In this document: in pieces, positions 33,801 to 42,443 of the stretch
Numbering within the stretch: the stretch's first letter is position 1
How the letters are laid out: each line of letters begins with the position of its first letter
NCBI GenBank assembly: GCA_050014755.1
Contig: JBEKCS010000005.1
Span: 1 to 64,000 of the forward strand
Origin: Bog-756 sp050014755
GTDB lineage: Bacteria; Actinomycetota; Acidimicrobiia; Acidimicrobiales; RAAP-2
DNA: 64,000 nucleotides
Direction: 5' to 3'
Made by a program: the position numbers and the translations under genes
Notes under the pieces: model-generated
Database searches by the model: none
What the model was told of the DNA's origin: nothing
Seen by the model: only the letters and a program-made list of their open reading frames with translations

Positions 33801-36210
33801 GTGGGCCGCTTCCGACCAGGGGACCTGGCCGCCCACCTGTACCACGACGACCGCGGTGGGTGACGATTCGGGCTGTGCCTTCGACGACCTCCCGCCGGGA
33901 AGTTTCTCAGTGGGGATCGATCTGTCGACCGCGGGCGCCACCGCGACGTACCCCCTCTACGCGGTCGGCACCGACACCCAGCAGGCCGACCAGTCCGTCA
34001 CCGTCAACCCGGGCGACAAGGCGACGGTCCCGTTCCAGGTCGCTCAGGCGCCGGGCCTCAACGTGACCGTGTCCGGGGTGAACGACACCGATTCGGCCGG
34101 CACCACGATCAAGATCATTCCCGAAGGCGGTCAGGCCGAGCCGGGTTGGTGGGCCGATTCCAACCAGGGGGCCTGGCCGCCGGAGTGCACGACCACGTCA
34201 CTGGCTGGCGACGAGTCGTGGTGCTCGTACACGTCCCTCCCTCCGGGGACCTGGACCGTTTCCATCGACGCGTCGACCGCGGCGGGGTCGACGGCCATTC
34301 CGGACGCCGTCCCGATCTACGTGTCGGGCACCAACTCGCAAACCGGCGTCCAGAACGACGTCGACCTCACTCCGGGAGTCAACCGCGGAACGAACTTCAC
34401 CGTCGCTCAGGCACCGGGCCTCAACGTGACCGTGTCCGGGGTGAGCGACACCGATTCGGCCGGCACCACGATCGAGATCATTCCTGAAAGTGGCCAGACC
34501 GAGCCGGATTGGTGGGCCGATTCCAACCAGGGAGCCTGGCCGCCGGAGTGCACCACCACGTCACTGTCGGGCGACGAGTCGTGGTGCTCGTACACGTCCC
34601 TCCCTCCGGGGACCTGGGCCGCATCCATCGATACGTCGACCGCGGCTTATGCAGATGTACTCCCCCTCTACGTGTCGGGGACCGACTTCGACACCGGAGT
34701 GCAGAACGGGATCGATCTCGCTGCGGGGATCAACAGCGGAACTGATTTCGAGGTCGCTCCGCCTCCGGTGACCTCCATGGCCTCAGGGCCGTCGACCGCC
34801 ACCGATGGCGCCGTGACCGCCACCGCTAGCGGCGGTACCGGCTCCGTCACCGTCGGCGAATACGGCGGCGACCCTCAGAGCGCCCTGGCGTTCGTCAGCG
34901 GCAGCAACTACTCCGACGTCTACCTCCCTCCTGGGAACACCTTCACGGGCCTCACCTTCACGGAATGCGGCCTGACCAGCCACTCGAGCATGGGATGGTG
35001 GAACCCGGTGGGCGACGGCGGCGCCCTCGGCTCGTGGGAACCGGTGACCGGCGATCCCGGGCCGACGTACGCGAACGGGTGCCTGACCGTGACACTGAAC
35101 GCCCTGACCAGTCCCAGCTTGGCGCAACTCGACGGGACGGTATTCGGGGCGGGCCTGCCCGCTCCGCCAACTCCGACCGTCACCTCCCCCGCATCGGGCG
35201 CCGTCTACGTCCTGGGCCAGTCGGTGTCCACACGGTTCACCTGTAGGGACAGTGCGCTAGGCCCGGGGATCTCGTCGTGCACCGACTCCGATGGCTCGAC
35301 GCGCGGTACGGGGGCGCTTCCGACCTCGTCGCTCGGTGCCTTCACCTACTCGGTGACTGCCGTGTCCAAGGACGGCGAGACGAGCACGACGAAAGTCCAC
35401 TACTCGGTCGTGCCGTCTCCGTCCTCGGGTTACGACCTGGTGGGCCGTGACGGGGGGGTGTTCGTGTTCCCGACCGGCCAGTCCGGCGGCTTCTACGGCT
35501 CGCTACCCGGTCTCGGGATCCATGTCGACGACATCGTGGGAATGGTGCCCACGGCAAACGACCACGGCTACTTCGTGGTCGGATCCGACGGCGGGGTCTT
35601 CGCCTTCGGGGATGCCCCCTTCGAGAACTCGCTCCCCGGGATCGGGGTCCAGGTGAACGACATCGTGGGGATCGTGCCCACCGCCGACGACAAGGGCTAC
35701 TTCGTGGTCGGATCCGACGGCGGGGTGTTCACGTTCGGCGATGCCCCGTACCTGGGATCGTTGCCCGGTATCGGAGTCCACGTCACCGACATCGTGGGCA
35801 TCGCCGCCGATCCCACCGACACCGGATACTGGCTCGTCGAGGCCAATGGCACGGTCCACGCATTCGGCACGGCGGCCAACTTCGCCTCGGCCGCCGGGAC
35901 GTCGTCTCCGGTCAGCACCATCGAGTCCACACCCGACGGTGGAGGGTACTGGATCGTGACCCAAAACGGCTCGGTCGACGCATTCGGTGACGCCAGGTTC
36001 TCCGGCTCGCTGCCCGGGATCGGGGTGATCCCGAGCCGACCGGTGATCGGCCTCGTCCCCACCAGCGATGACGGCGGGTACTGGCTCATCGGATCCGACG
36101 GCGGGGTGTTCGCCTTCGGCGACGCACCCTTCGTGGGTTCGCTGCCGGGGCTGGGAGCCTCGGTGACCGACATCGTGGGCGCGGTACCGACGCATCCGTC
36201 ATCGGCATGA
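30880..36210 (+). CDS. Large secreted repeat protein (1776 residues)
   Basis: GTG start at 30880 with GGGGGAG upstream. The N-terminus is basic (ARRQGRRGLGSVRGRG) followed by FAAAATVAVLVTGTLSVAGA, a Sec signal peptide likely cleaved near residue 43. Residues ~50-560 hold Ig-like/bacterial-adhesin-type beta modules with paired Cys (two similar ~200-residue copies). Residues ~824-1295 are four tandem modules of 117-121 residues. Residues ~1300-1500 contain another beta-rich part, and residues ~1517-1776 are six units of 40-46 residues of the GYWLVGSDGGVFAFGDA type, a repeat widespread in secreted actinobacterial proteins and probably a beta-propeller. No LPXTG motif or C-terminal anchor is visible, so release or non-covalent surface binding is likely. 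Adhesin or matrix role is inferred, supported by the c-di-GMP enzyme encoded next. Confidence 0.8.
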   Translation: MDLGGLARRQGRRGLGSVRGRGFAAAATVAVLVTGTLSVAGANPVAHDTPSPAFSTITLSNDPAVLTGQPGSGSFTATVTFDDASGDPVSGEQVIMVVEDTTTSENMTTLVPNNGQEFTDSDGQVSYPMSCASLGCHPGDRLQISAADGSEDIEAGPVTESVGEVTFAVATGYVGQSNTLIVEDLTGAPTEDKPVSLSLAGTAVTLPSCTTDGTGSLPAAGSSGACSFTVPALGGASPPQSIDAQITVGAQVFDASLLLLAGQSSNATSTISVSPDPMVLSSPGGSASFTVTVDVEDASGSPIAGDPVSLATDPNFGGEAVTSPQTTGGSGVATFVWTCPSGYCEPGQVISVSATDADGLSLGPVDEDVSEIEFSGAGYTGATDTLVVEDLPGAAAEDQPVSLSLDGSPVALTGTCTTSGTGSLPSPAGTDPCTFTVPAISGATPPESVPAVITVGTDVLDQTFTLEPAPALELSPTSGPGGTTITVDGTALSPDDSVDIGFTPFGATTSSVSTECSTDGDGNIINNADTTCQLTIPAESPVGAGAVATQGFAGATATFTVEAPVMTGIDISSAGFTTTPGVPGVEIYVGDTDNLQIEADYSNGTASPLVVPPGDPEPVVSMSIDSDPSGAITFGYTGGDLIPVTANAVTTSPAVIEATYDGFAPAYSDSLNGAVQPCHDCYFVNGALLTVQAQTPGALGIGSTPLAGATADITQGVDEPGAYTVDEPCYPFSSNDEEGCGSPPTGDPATASTSTCTTDDTGSCPLTAMWDPDTVSLTPPLGYTITGVTGCGSVTGPADAPVCDLTPADWSNPLTITFQLLPLPSLVALVSGTNVSGGISDGSTVTLTPDGVSEPSWWAASDQGTWPPTCTTTTAVGDDSGCAFDVLPTGSFSVGIDLSTAGATATYPLYAVGTDSQQADQSVTLNPGDKATVPFQVGFAPSLVALVSGTNVSGGISDGSTVTLTPNGVSEPSWWAASDQGTWPPTCTTTTAVGDDSGCAFDDLPPGSFSVGIDLSTAGATATYPLYAVGTDTQQADQSVTVNPGDKATVPFQVAQAPGLNVTVSGVNDTDSAGTTIKIIPEGGQAEPGWWADSNQGAWPPECTTTSLAGDESWCSYTSLPPGTWTVSIDASTAAGSTAIPDAVPIYVSGTNSQTGVQNDVDLTPGVNRGTNFTVAQAPGLNVTVSGVSDTDSAGTTIEIIPESGQTEPDWWADSNQGAWPPECTTTSLSGDESWCSYTSLPPGTWAASIDTSTAAYADVLPLYVSGTDFDTGVQNGIDLAAGINSGTDFEVAPPPVTSMASGPSTATDGAVTATASGGTGSVTVGEYGGDPQSALAFVSGSNYSDVYLPPGNTFTGLTFTECGLTSHSSMGWWNPVGDGGALGSWEPVTGDPGPTYANGCLTVTLNALTSPSLAQLDGTVFGAGLPAPPTPTVTSPASGAVYVLGQSVSTRFTCRDSALGPGISSCTDSDGSTRGTGALPTSSLGAFTYSVTAVSKDGETSTTKVHYSVVPSPSSGYDLVGRDGGVFVFPTGQSGGFYGSLPGLGIHVDDIVGMVPTANDHGYFVVGSDGGVFAFGDAPFENSLPGIGVQVNDIVGIVPTADDKGYFVVGSDGGVFTFGDAPYLGSLPGIGVHVTDIVGIAADPTDTGYWLVEANGTVHAFGTAANFASAAGTSSPVSTIESTPDGGGYWIVTQNGSVDAFGDARFSGSLPGIGVIPSRPVIGLVPTSDDGGYWLIGSDGGVFAFGDAPFVGSLPGLGASVTDIVGAVPTHPSSA
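33349..34764 (+). repeat. Four in-frame tandem repeats of ~351-363 bp
   Basis: Units begin at 33349, 33700, 34051 and 34414. Units 1 and 2 are nearly identical in DNA (both begin CCGTCCCTCGTCGCGTTGG and differ by a handful of codons); units 3 and 4 are a second closely related pair (CCGGGCCTCAACGTGACCG). Each encodes a beta module with WWA-S-QG-WPP and two Cys. The 1,2 and 3,4 pairing suggests successive duplications, the last ones recent. Confidence 0.9.
35431..36207 (+). repeat. Six GSDGGVFAFGDA-type repeats
   Basis: Units start with the Tyr codon at 35431, 35569, 35698, 35827, 35947 and 36079 (40-46 residues each). The consensus is GYxxVGSDGGVFxFGDAPF followed by GSLPGIGVxVxDIVGIVPT. Six copies would close a six-bladed propeller; the third-to-last units are more diverged (VEANGTVHAFGTA). 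Confidence 0.85.
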
Positions 36211-36571
36211 CGGGCGCCGTCACCCCTGGCAGGGCGGAGACGGGGCAGATGGGCCTCGTCGCGTCCGGTCCGGTTCCGGGCGGTTCGACTCGGGACCGGT
36301 GACAGCGGATGGAGGCGAGAGGCGAGCGGTTCTCCTCCGCTGAAGACGTGCGAGTTGCAGTATCCTCCCAGGTAGACCGATTGTTGATGGCGCCCCGCGA
36401 CTGTTAGTGGACATCCGTCAAACTGGGGGCGGACCACCACGCCTCGCGCAGCACCCGGACCCGATGGTGCGATTCCGGGCCATTGGGTCCTACAGCTTCC
36501 GCAATTCCACGCCGATTGGCCAAGTGGAGGAGAGGGCCGACCTTTGGGGGTCAGGTCCGCGTAGCACCATC
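36211..36571 (+). other. 361-nt intergenic region
   Basis: No gene or RNA is recognised. It may contain the promoter of the GGDEF/HD-GYP gene; in-frame upstream starts (36407, 36464) make part of it potentially coding, but the added residues have no family character. Confidence 0.4.
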
Positions 36572-38755
36572 ATGAGTTCGTCGTTTCGCCGGCACAATCC
36601 TGGGCAACACAGAAGGGCGGGGCCGCTCCTTCCCCTCTTCTATGTGGTCGCCGGTGCCCTGGTCTTGGCGGCGTACTACCTCGTTCCCAACGGGCGCGGC
36701 GGCTCCGACGCAGTGTGGAAGGTGGTCCTGTACTGCGCGGTGAGCGCCTCGGCGGTAGGTGCCATCGGCTACGGGATCTGGCGCAACCGGCCTTCACGGC
36801 CGTGGGCGTGGTACCTCGTTCTCGCCAGTCAGGCCATCTACGCCCTGGGGGACGTGACCTTCTACATCCGCAACGACCTTCTGAATATCACGCAGTATCC
36901 GTCTGTCTCCGATGCCCTCTATCTGCTTCACTATCCGGTTCTCATCGTCGCCCTGGTCATCTTCATCCGTCGGAGGTCGCCGGGAGGCGACCGTTCCGCA
37001 CTCATCGACGCCGGTGTGCTCGCCGTGACAGCGGCCATGCTGTCGTGGATCTTCGTCATCGCCCCGTCCATCAACTCGCCGGGCCAGAGCACCCTGTCAC
37101 GTGCCACATCGGCCGCCTACCCGATCATGGACGTGATCATGCTGGCCATGGCCCTGTGGCTGCTCGTCGGGGCCGGGAGGAGGACGAGATCCTTCTGGCT
37201 GCTCGGTGCGGGACTGGTGTTGCTCTTCGCTACCGACACCTGGTATGCGCTTCAGCAGATCGCCGGCACGTATCACCCCGGCGGCTACCTCGACGGGATG
37301 TGGGTCGGCTACTACCTGCTCATCGGCGCCAGCGCGCTCGATCCGTCCATGGTTCACCTGGGCGATCCGTTGCCGACGAAGAGTCACGGTCCGACAGCAT
37401 CACGGTTCATCGGCCTGGGCTTCGCCGCCGTCGCCGTCCCGAGCGTGCTGCTCATCGAACAGGGGCGCAACACCCTGTACGTGTTCCCGGTGATCGCTGC
37501 CGGCACGGCCGTCCTCTTCGTCCTGGTCATCCTCCGGCTCATGGGGATGGTCGGCGAGCAACGTCGCATGGCGGTCGTCGATCTGCTGACCGGCCTCTGG
37601 AACCGCAGGTACTTCGAGACCCACTACGAGATCGAATGCGCCCGGGCCGAGCGCTCCGGGCAGCCGCTCAGCATGGTGCTCTTCGACATCGACTTCTTCA
37701 AGTCGGTGAACGACGGCTACGGGCACACGGCGGGAGACCGCGTGCTCAGTCAGATCGCCGACCGCCTGCGACTCGGTACGCGGCAGGGGGATGTGCTCGC
37801 CCGCTACGGGGGCGAGGAGTTCGCCGTGCTCCTGGCCGGTGCCGAGGCGGACGAAGCCCTGCAGACCGCCTCGCGGATGAGCAACGCGATCAGCTCGGAG
37901 CCCTTTGAGGTCATGAGCGATCTCCGCATTCCCGTGACGGTGTCGGCCGGTGTCGTCACCTTTCCCGACCACGTGCCCACCCCGACCGATCTCGTTGCCG
38001 CGGCTGACCGCGCCCTCTATGCCGCGAAGAGCGCCGGCCGGAACCGGCTCGTCGTCGGGAGCTTCGACCCACCGGCCAACTTTCTCCGGCACGGTCCAGT
38101 GGATCCGGTGGTCAACTACCTCGAGGCCCTCGCCGATCGGGCCGACGCCTACCAGGCCCCGGTGGAACACGGGAGCGCCATCGCCCGATGGGCGGTGGTC
38201 ATGGCCAACGAACTCGGACTGGACGAATTCGCCCAGCGACGCTGCCACCTGGCGGCCCGCCTCCACGATGTGGGCAAGATTGCCGTCCCGATGCACATTC
38301 TGACGAAGGAAGAGCCCCTCACCGACGAGGAGTGGCAGTTCCTCCGGGACCACCCGGCCCAGGGGGAGATCCTCGTCGCAGCGGCCCCCGGCATGAGGGA
38401 GATCGCCACGATCATCGGTCAGCACCACGAACGCGTCGACGGCACCGGCTACCCCAAGGGTCTACGGGAGGACGAGATCCGCATCGAAGCGAAGATCCTC
38501 AGTGTGTGCGATTCCTTCGCCTCGATGCGAGCGGATCGGCCCTATCGACCCGGACTCAGTGAGGAGGAGTCGCGCGCTCGCCTCCTGGCGGAGCGGGGAA
38601 CCCAACTTGCGGGACCCTTGGTGGATCTGTTCGTTCGGCTCCTCGACTGTCAGCTCGTCGGACACCTCGGGCGGCTCGGCGACCCCACCCCCAACGTTCC
38701 GGATCCGCATTCCGTCGACCACATTCCGATCGGAGCCAACGAAGGCTCCGGATGA
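36572..38755 (+). CDS. Membrane GGDEF plus HD-GYP bifunctional c-di-GMP enzyme
   Basis: A 727-residue protein from ATG 36572 (earlier in-frame starts exist; no start has a good ribosome site). Residues ~20-270 contain about eight to nine membrane helices of an uncharacterised sensor. A GGDEF domain follows with VVDLLTGLWNRRYFE, active-site RYGGEEFAVLL (about 410-416) and RQGD just before it as a possible inhibitory I-site. The C-terminal HD-GYP domain has HDVGKIAVP (H565, D566) and HHERVDGTGYPKGL (about 618). Both catalytic motifs are intact, so the protein may make and break c-di-GMP, or favour one activity on signal. It directly follows the giant secreted protein on the same strand. Confidence 0.9.
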   Translation: MSSSFRRHNPGQHRRAGPLLPLFYVVAGALVLAAYYLVPNGRGGSDAVWKVVLYCAVSASAVGAIGYGIWRNRPSRPWAWYLVLASQAIYALGDVTFYIRNDLLNITQYPSVSDALYLLHYPVLIVALVIFIRRRSPGGDRSALIDAGVLAVTAAMLSWIFVIAPSINSPGQSTLSRATSAAYPIMDVIMLAMALWLLVGAGRRTRSFWLLGAGLVLLFATDTWYALQQIAGTYHPGGYLDGMWVGYYLLIGASALDPSMVHLGDPLPTKSHGPTASRFIGLGFAAVAVPSVLLIEQGRNTLYVFPVIAAGTAVLFVLVILRLMGMVGEQRRMAVVDLLTGLWNRRYFETHYEIECARAERSGQPLSMVLFDIDFFKSVNDGYGHTAGDRVLSQIADRLRLGTRQGDVLARYGGEEFAVLLAGAEADEALQTASRMSNAISSEPFEVMSDLRIPVTVSAGVVTFPDHVPTPTDLVAAADRALYAAKSAGRNRLVVGSFDPPANFLRHGPVDPVVNYLEALADRADAYQAPVEHGSAIARWAVVMANELGLDEFAQRRCHLAARLHDVGKIAVPMHILTKEEPLTDEEWQFLRDHPAQGEILVAAAPGMREIATIIGQHHERVDGTGYPKGLREDEIRIEAKILSVCDSFASMRADRPYRPGLSEEESRARLLAERGTQLAGPLVDLFVRLLDCQLVGHLGRLGDPTPNVPDPHSVDHIPIGANEGSG

Positions 38756-38858
38756 TGATCCGCCGGCACGCTCTCGAGTTGCCACGCTGATCGAACGGCC
38801 GCAGAGACGCTGAACGTCGCGCTCCGTCGGGAAGCCCCCGGCGGCCCCGGCGGCCGGC

Positions 38859-39713
38859 CTACGTGCCGGCTGTAGCGACCAGCCCGGGCTCGACCTGCGC
38901 ACCGGGAGACCGGAGGTGGACGACCCGCCGTCGACGCCATGCCGCCCACATCCGGCCGACGACGTAGACCGCGGCGCTGATCGTGCCGACGAGGAACCCG
39001 ACCGGCCAGTTGCGCTCGTAGGCGATGGCCAGGGAGGCCCACACCGTCATCAGGGCCAGCGCTACCGACAGTGCGATGGCGACCGGAGGATTGTCGGTGA
39101 AACACCGGCTGGCCGCGGGGGGACCGACCATGAGGCTGAACATCAGCAATGCTCCGACGACGGGCACCGAGGCAGTGGTGGTCAGGGCGAGAATGAGCAG
39201 GAACAGCACTTCCATCCGATACGCGCGCACGCCTCGCGCCTCGCCGATCTCCGGAAGCACCGATGTGAACATGAGCGGTCGGTACACGACCGTCACGGCC
39301 AGGATGGCGGCGACGGAGAGGAGGGCCGTGGGGAGAATTTCGTTGGTGCTCACCCCCAGGACTTCGCCGAACAGAAGGGAGTAGGTGGCTTGGGCGTATT
39401 CGACGCTGTAGCTCAAGAACAGCTCGCCGAGGCCGAGCAGCATGACCAGGATCAGGGCCGTGACCACGTCGTGGCGACCCCGCCTGCCCAGCCAGGCGAT
39501 CCCGAGGGCGCTGGCCAGGGCGAAGGCGCCCATCCCGTACACGGTGCTGATGCCGATGAGGTAGGCCGCCGCCGCTCCCGTGAACGCTGACTGCGGTAGG
39601 GCGTGGGCGGCAAACGCAGAGCCCCGCGCCACGACGAAGAAGCCGACCACTCCGGCCACCACCGCCACGATGCTGGCCACGATCCAGGCGTTCATCATGA
39701 AGCCGGAGAACAT
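38859..39713 (-). CDS. znuB: Metal ABC transporter permease (ZnuB family), second copy
   Basis: A 284-residue integral membrane protein with eight to nine helices of the ABC-3 family, for example FVVARGSAFAAHALPQSAFT, YRPLMFTSVLPEIGEARGV and VPVVGALLMFSLMVGPPAAS (the conserved VG.LL...L..PaA segment). The ATG at 39713 shares one base with the stop of the other permease gene. Two different permeases suggest a heterodimeric channel. A longer in-frame extension into the other gene is not real. Zinc or manganese import is inferred from the binding protein and regulators. Confidence 0.9.
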   Translation of the reverse strand: MFSGFMMNAWIVASIVAVVAGVVGFFVVARGSAFAAHALPQSAFTGAAAAYLIGISTVYGMGAFALASALGIAWLGRRGRHDVVTALILVMLLGLGELFLSYSVEYAQATYSLLFGEVLGVSTNEILPTALLSVAAILAVTVVYRPLMFTSVLPEIGEARGVRAYRMEVLFLLILALTTTASVPVVGALLMFSLMVGPPAASRCFTDNPPVAIALSVALALMTVWASLAIAYERNWPVGFLVGTISAAVYVVGRMWAAWRRRRVVHLRSPGAQVEPGLVATAGT

Positions 39714-40621
39714 CACTCCTCCCCGGAGGCGAGGCGGTCCTGGCGGACCCGGTCCCGCTTGGCCCGCACCGAGGCCAGCAGGTCGGCGGCGAGGTAGAAC
39801 ACGAAGATGACGGCAACCACGCTGAAGCTGATCGGCCAGCCGTGATGACCTGGCCATGCCGAGCTGTCGTAGGCGAACAGGATCCCCAACCACACCCCGA
39901 TCAGGCCGATACCGGCCGAGGCCCATATGGCCGCGCCCGGCCGCTTGGTCAGGCGGAGAGCGGTCGCCGCCGGTCCGATCAACAGTGCGGTGCTGAGGAT
40001 GGCCCCTACCGTGATGGCCGACAGGGCGACGGCCACGGCCATCAGGAACATGAAGACGATGCCGACCAATCGGACCGGGACGCCCCGGGCCCGGGCCATA
40101 TCGGCATTGAGCGAGCTGAACAGCAGTGGGCGGTAGAGCACCAGCACGGCGGCGAGGGCAACTGCACTGAGGCCCACGATGGTCGGCACGGTCGACGCAC
40201 TGATCGTGAACAGCGAGCCGAAGAGGATCGTCGTGGTGGCACCGGTCGTGCTCGAGGAGGTGGTGTCCCAGTAGAGGAACAGTGCGGCCAGACCCAGCGC
40301 GGCGCCCAGGACCACGCCGGTCGCCACGTCCCGCCCTCGGCGGCGCTCCACGCCGAGGAGCTCCATGGCCCCGGCGGCGGCGACCGAGACGCCCAGGAAA
40401 CCCCACAGAGCGCCGACACCGAGCAGGAAGGCCGCCGAGCCGCCCGTGGTATCCATGTCCGCGAACGAGTGGCCGGCGAAGGACTGACCCCGCACAACCG
40501 TGAACACGCCCACCACGCCCGCCATCAATGCCACCGCCCCACCGGCCACGAGCGCGCTCTGGACCGGGCTGCTGGTGAAGAACCCCGTCTCGATGAAGAT
40601 GTCCGCGGCAAGACCGTTCAT
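39713..40621 (-). CDS. znuB: Metal ABC transporter permease (ZnuB family), first copy
   Basis: A 302-residue ABC-3 permease: VFTVVRGQSFAGHSFADMDT (the conserved ..G.sf.gh.ls...), YRPLLFSSLNADMARARGVP, and ITVGAILSTALLIGPAATAL. It overlaps the ATPase gene by 4 nt (ATGA at 40618-40621) and abuts the second permease by one base. It is not a duplicate copy of the neighbour: the two differ clearly, as in heterodimeric Zn/Mn importers. It ends in a charged C-terminus (KRDRVRQDR) on the cytoplasmic side. Confidence 0.9.
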   Translation of the reverse strand: MNGLAADIFIETGFFTSSPVQSALVAGGAVALMAGVVGVFTVVRGQSFAGHSFADMDTTGGSAAFLLGVGALWGFLGVSVAAAGAMELLGVERRRGRDVATGVVLGAALGLAALFLYWDTTSSSTTGATTTILFGSLFTISASTVPTIVGLSAVALAAVLVLYRPLLFSSLNADMARARGVPVRLVGIVFMFLMAVAVALSAITVGAILSTALLIGPAATALRLTKRPGAAIWASAGIGLIGVWLGILFAYDSSAWPGHHGWPISFSVVAVIFVFYLAADLLASVRAKRDRVRQDRLASGEE

Positions 40622-41448
40622 GTACGTTCCATCGGGCGCGGGGCGGTCCCGAGGATCTCGGTGTCGGCATGGGATCCGGCAACCACCAGGATCCGGCCCT
40701 CGACCCGCAGCACGGTGACCGGATGGCCGTACAGTTCGGCGAGCACCTCGCTACGCACGACCTCGTCCACCGTACCGCTGGCGGCCCGGCCCGCGGCTAC
40801 GTAGACCACCCGGTCCATCACCGGCAGAAGCGGGTTCATGTCGTGCGCGGAGAGCAGCACGGCGACGTGGTGCTCGGCCGTGATGCGCTGCAGCAGGTCG
40901 ACGATATCGTGGCCACTGGCGATGTCCAGATTGGCCAGCGGCTCGTCGAGGAGGAGCAATTCCGGCTCGCCGATCAGGGCATGGGCGATCAGGACCCGCT
41001 GTTGCTCGCCGCCGGAGAGGTTGCCCATCCGGGAGTCGGCGAAGTGGGTGGCGTCGACCGCCTCGAGCATCTCGTCGACCCGCCGGCGTCGGGCGGCTGA
41101 CGGCCTGGGCAGTCCGAAGCGATACCCGTCCAGCCCCAACCCGACCACGTCCCTGGCCCTGACCGGGAGGTCGGGGTCGATGAGGACCTTCTGAGGGACG
41201 TAACCGATCGACCGGTTCCGCCGCACGCGCGGCTTGCCGTTGATGAGGACGCGGCCCCCGGTCGGCTCCTGGAGTCCCAGGATCACCCTCAGGATCGTGG
41301 TCTTGCCGGCCCCGTTCGACCCGATCAGCCCGGTGAATTGCCCCGGGCGGACGGAGAAGCTCACGTCATGGAGTATCTCCCTGCCGGACAACCACACGCT
41401 GACCCCGTCGAGGGCCACCACGTCGCGGCGGGCCCCGGCCGGGTCCAT
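40618..41448 (-). CDS. znuC: Metal ABC transporter ATP-binding protein (ZnuC family)
   Basis: A 276-residue ATPase: Walker A GSNGAGKTT, Q-loop YVPQKVLIDPD, signature LSGGEQQRVLIAHAL, Walker B LLLLDEPLANLD, and the switch His in LLSAHDMNPLL. Length and the VMDRVVYVAAGRA segment fit the Znu/Mnt family. The ATG at 41448 is 2 nt after the binding-protein stop; an in-frame extension to 41520 overlaps that gene and is rejected. It powers the two permeases encoded downstream. Confidence 0.93.
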   Translation of the reverse strand: MDPAGARRDVVALDGVSVWLSGREILHDVSFSVRPGQFTGLIGSNGAGKTTILRVILGLQEPTGGRVLINGKPRVRRNRSIGYVPQKVLIDPDLPVRARDVVGLGLDGYRFGLPRPSAARRRRVDEMLEAVDATHFADSRMGNLSGGEQQRVLIAHALIGEPELLLLDEPLANLDIASGHDIVDLLQRITAEHHVAVLLSAHDMNPLLPVMDRVVYVAAGRAASGTVDEVVRSEVLAELYGHPVTVLRVEGRILVVAGSHADTEILGTAPRPMERT

Positions 41449-41450
41449 GA

Positions 41451-42425
41451 CTACAGCTTCTCCAGCGAGGTGCCGTTGGCCAGTGCGTTGTAGAGGCCGG
41501 TGGCTTCGGCTTCCATCCACGTCTGGTAGTCGTAGCCCGGGGTCGGCATGGTCTCGTACACGCCGACCACGGGGATGCCGTCCTTTTCGGCCAGGGACAG
41601 GAGGAGCTGGGTGATCGAGTTGGTCACCTGCTGGTTGTATGCGAAGACCTTGACCTTGTGCTCGTTGAACAGGCTTTCCTGGAACGAGTTGTCCTGAGGT
41701 GTGGTGTCCACCCCGTTCATGACGTCGGCGGAGAACGACCAGGGAGTGAGATCGTCGGTGCCTGCGGCCTGGAGCATGTAGTCACCCACCGGCTCGGTGG
41801 TGGCCACCGGGGCTCCGGGAAAGGTGGCCTTGACCTTGGCGATGTCGGCCAGCCAGGGACTGAGCGAGTTCACGAACGTGGTGGCGTTGGACTGGAAGTA
41901 CGCCGCGTGCGCCGGCTGCAGCTCCGAGAGGTCGGTGGCGATGGCCTTGGCCACTGCCGGCATGGTGATCGGGTTGTACCAGAGGTGCGGGTTGGGCGTG
42001 GAGTCCGGCAGGCCGAGCAACTTCTGGACGTCGATGACCTTGCGGTCGGGATTCGGCGACGCACTCTCGATCGTGTTCATGAAGGTGTCATAGCCCACCC
42101 CGTTCTGGATGACCAGCGTGGCTGCGCTGACCTCGGAAGCGACGCTCGGTGAGGACTCGAACGTATGGGGATCGGTGTTGGGATTGTTAAGGATCGACGA
42201 TACATGGACGTACCTGCCTCCGATCTGGCCCAGCACGTTGGCGTACTCGTTCTCCGCTCCGATGGCGTTGACCACGCCCGGTGTCGAGGAGCCCGACGGG
42301 GCCGCATTGCCGTTTCCACACGCCGATACCGCCAGGCCCGCCAGTACGAGGGTGGTGGCTGCCACCACTCCTGAACGGCCTCGGAGGCCTCGGCTCCCGC
42401 TGTTGATTCGCTTGGTCGTCTGCAT
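41451..42425 (-). CDS. znuA: Metal-binding lipoprotein of ABC importer (ZnuA/A-1 cluster)
   Basis: A 324-residue solute-binding protein. The N-terminus is a lipoprotein signal ending VSAC (LAGLAVSACGNG), so the mature protein is membrane-anchored. Candidate metal ligands are His in NTDPHTFE and NPHLWYNP, with a late Glu/Asp region (VVGVYETMPTPGYDYQTW), as in cluster A-I proteins. It lacks the long His-rich loop of E. coli ZnuA; the separate His-rich peptide encoded across the promoter may compensate (inference). The ATG at 42425 has AAGGAC upstream. First gene of a four-gene operon. Confidence 0.9.
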   Translation of the reverse strand: MQTTKRINSGSRGLRGRSGVVAATTLVLAGLAVSACGNGNAAPSGSSTPGVVNAIGAENEYANVLGQIGGRYVHVSSILNNPNTDPHTFESSPSVASEVSAATLVIQNGVGYDTFMNTIESASPNPDRKVIDVQKLLGLPDSTPNPHLWYNPITMPAVAKAIATDLSELQPAHAAYFQSNATTFVNSLSPWLADIAKVKATFPGAPVATTEPVGDYMLQAAGTDDLTPWSFSADVMNGVDTTPQDNSFQESLFNEHKVKVFAYNQQVTNSITQLLLSLAEKDGIPVVGVYETMPTPGYDYQTWMEAEATGLYNALANGTSLEKL

Positions 42426-42443
42426 GTCCTTGAATCTATGCTC

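Noticed and set aside
33349..34764. CRISPR-like or satellite repeats
   Set aside because: The units are 351-363 bp, in frame, coding and contiguous without spacers.
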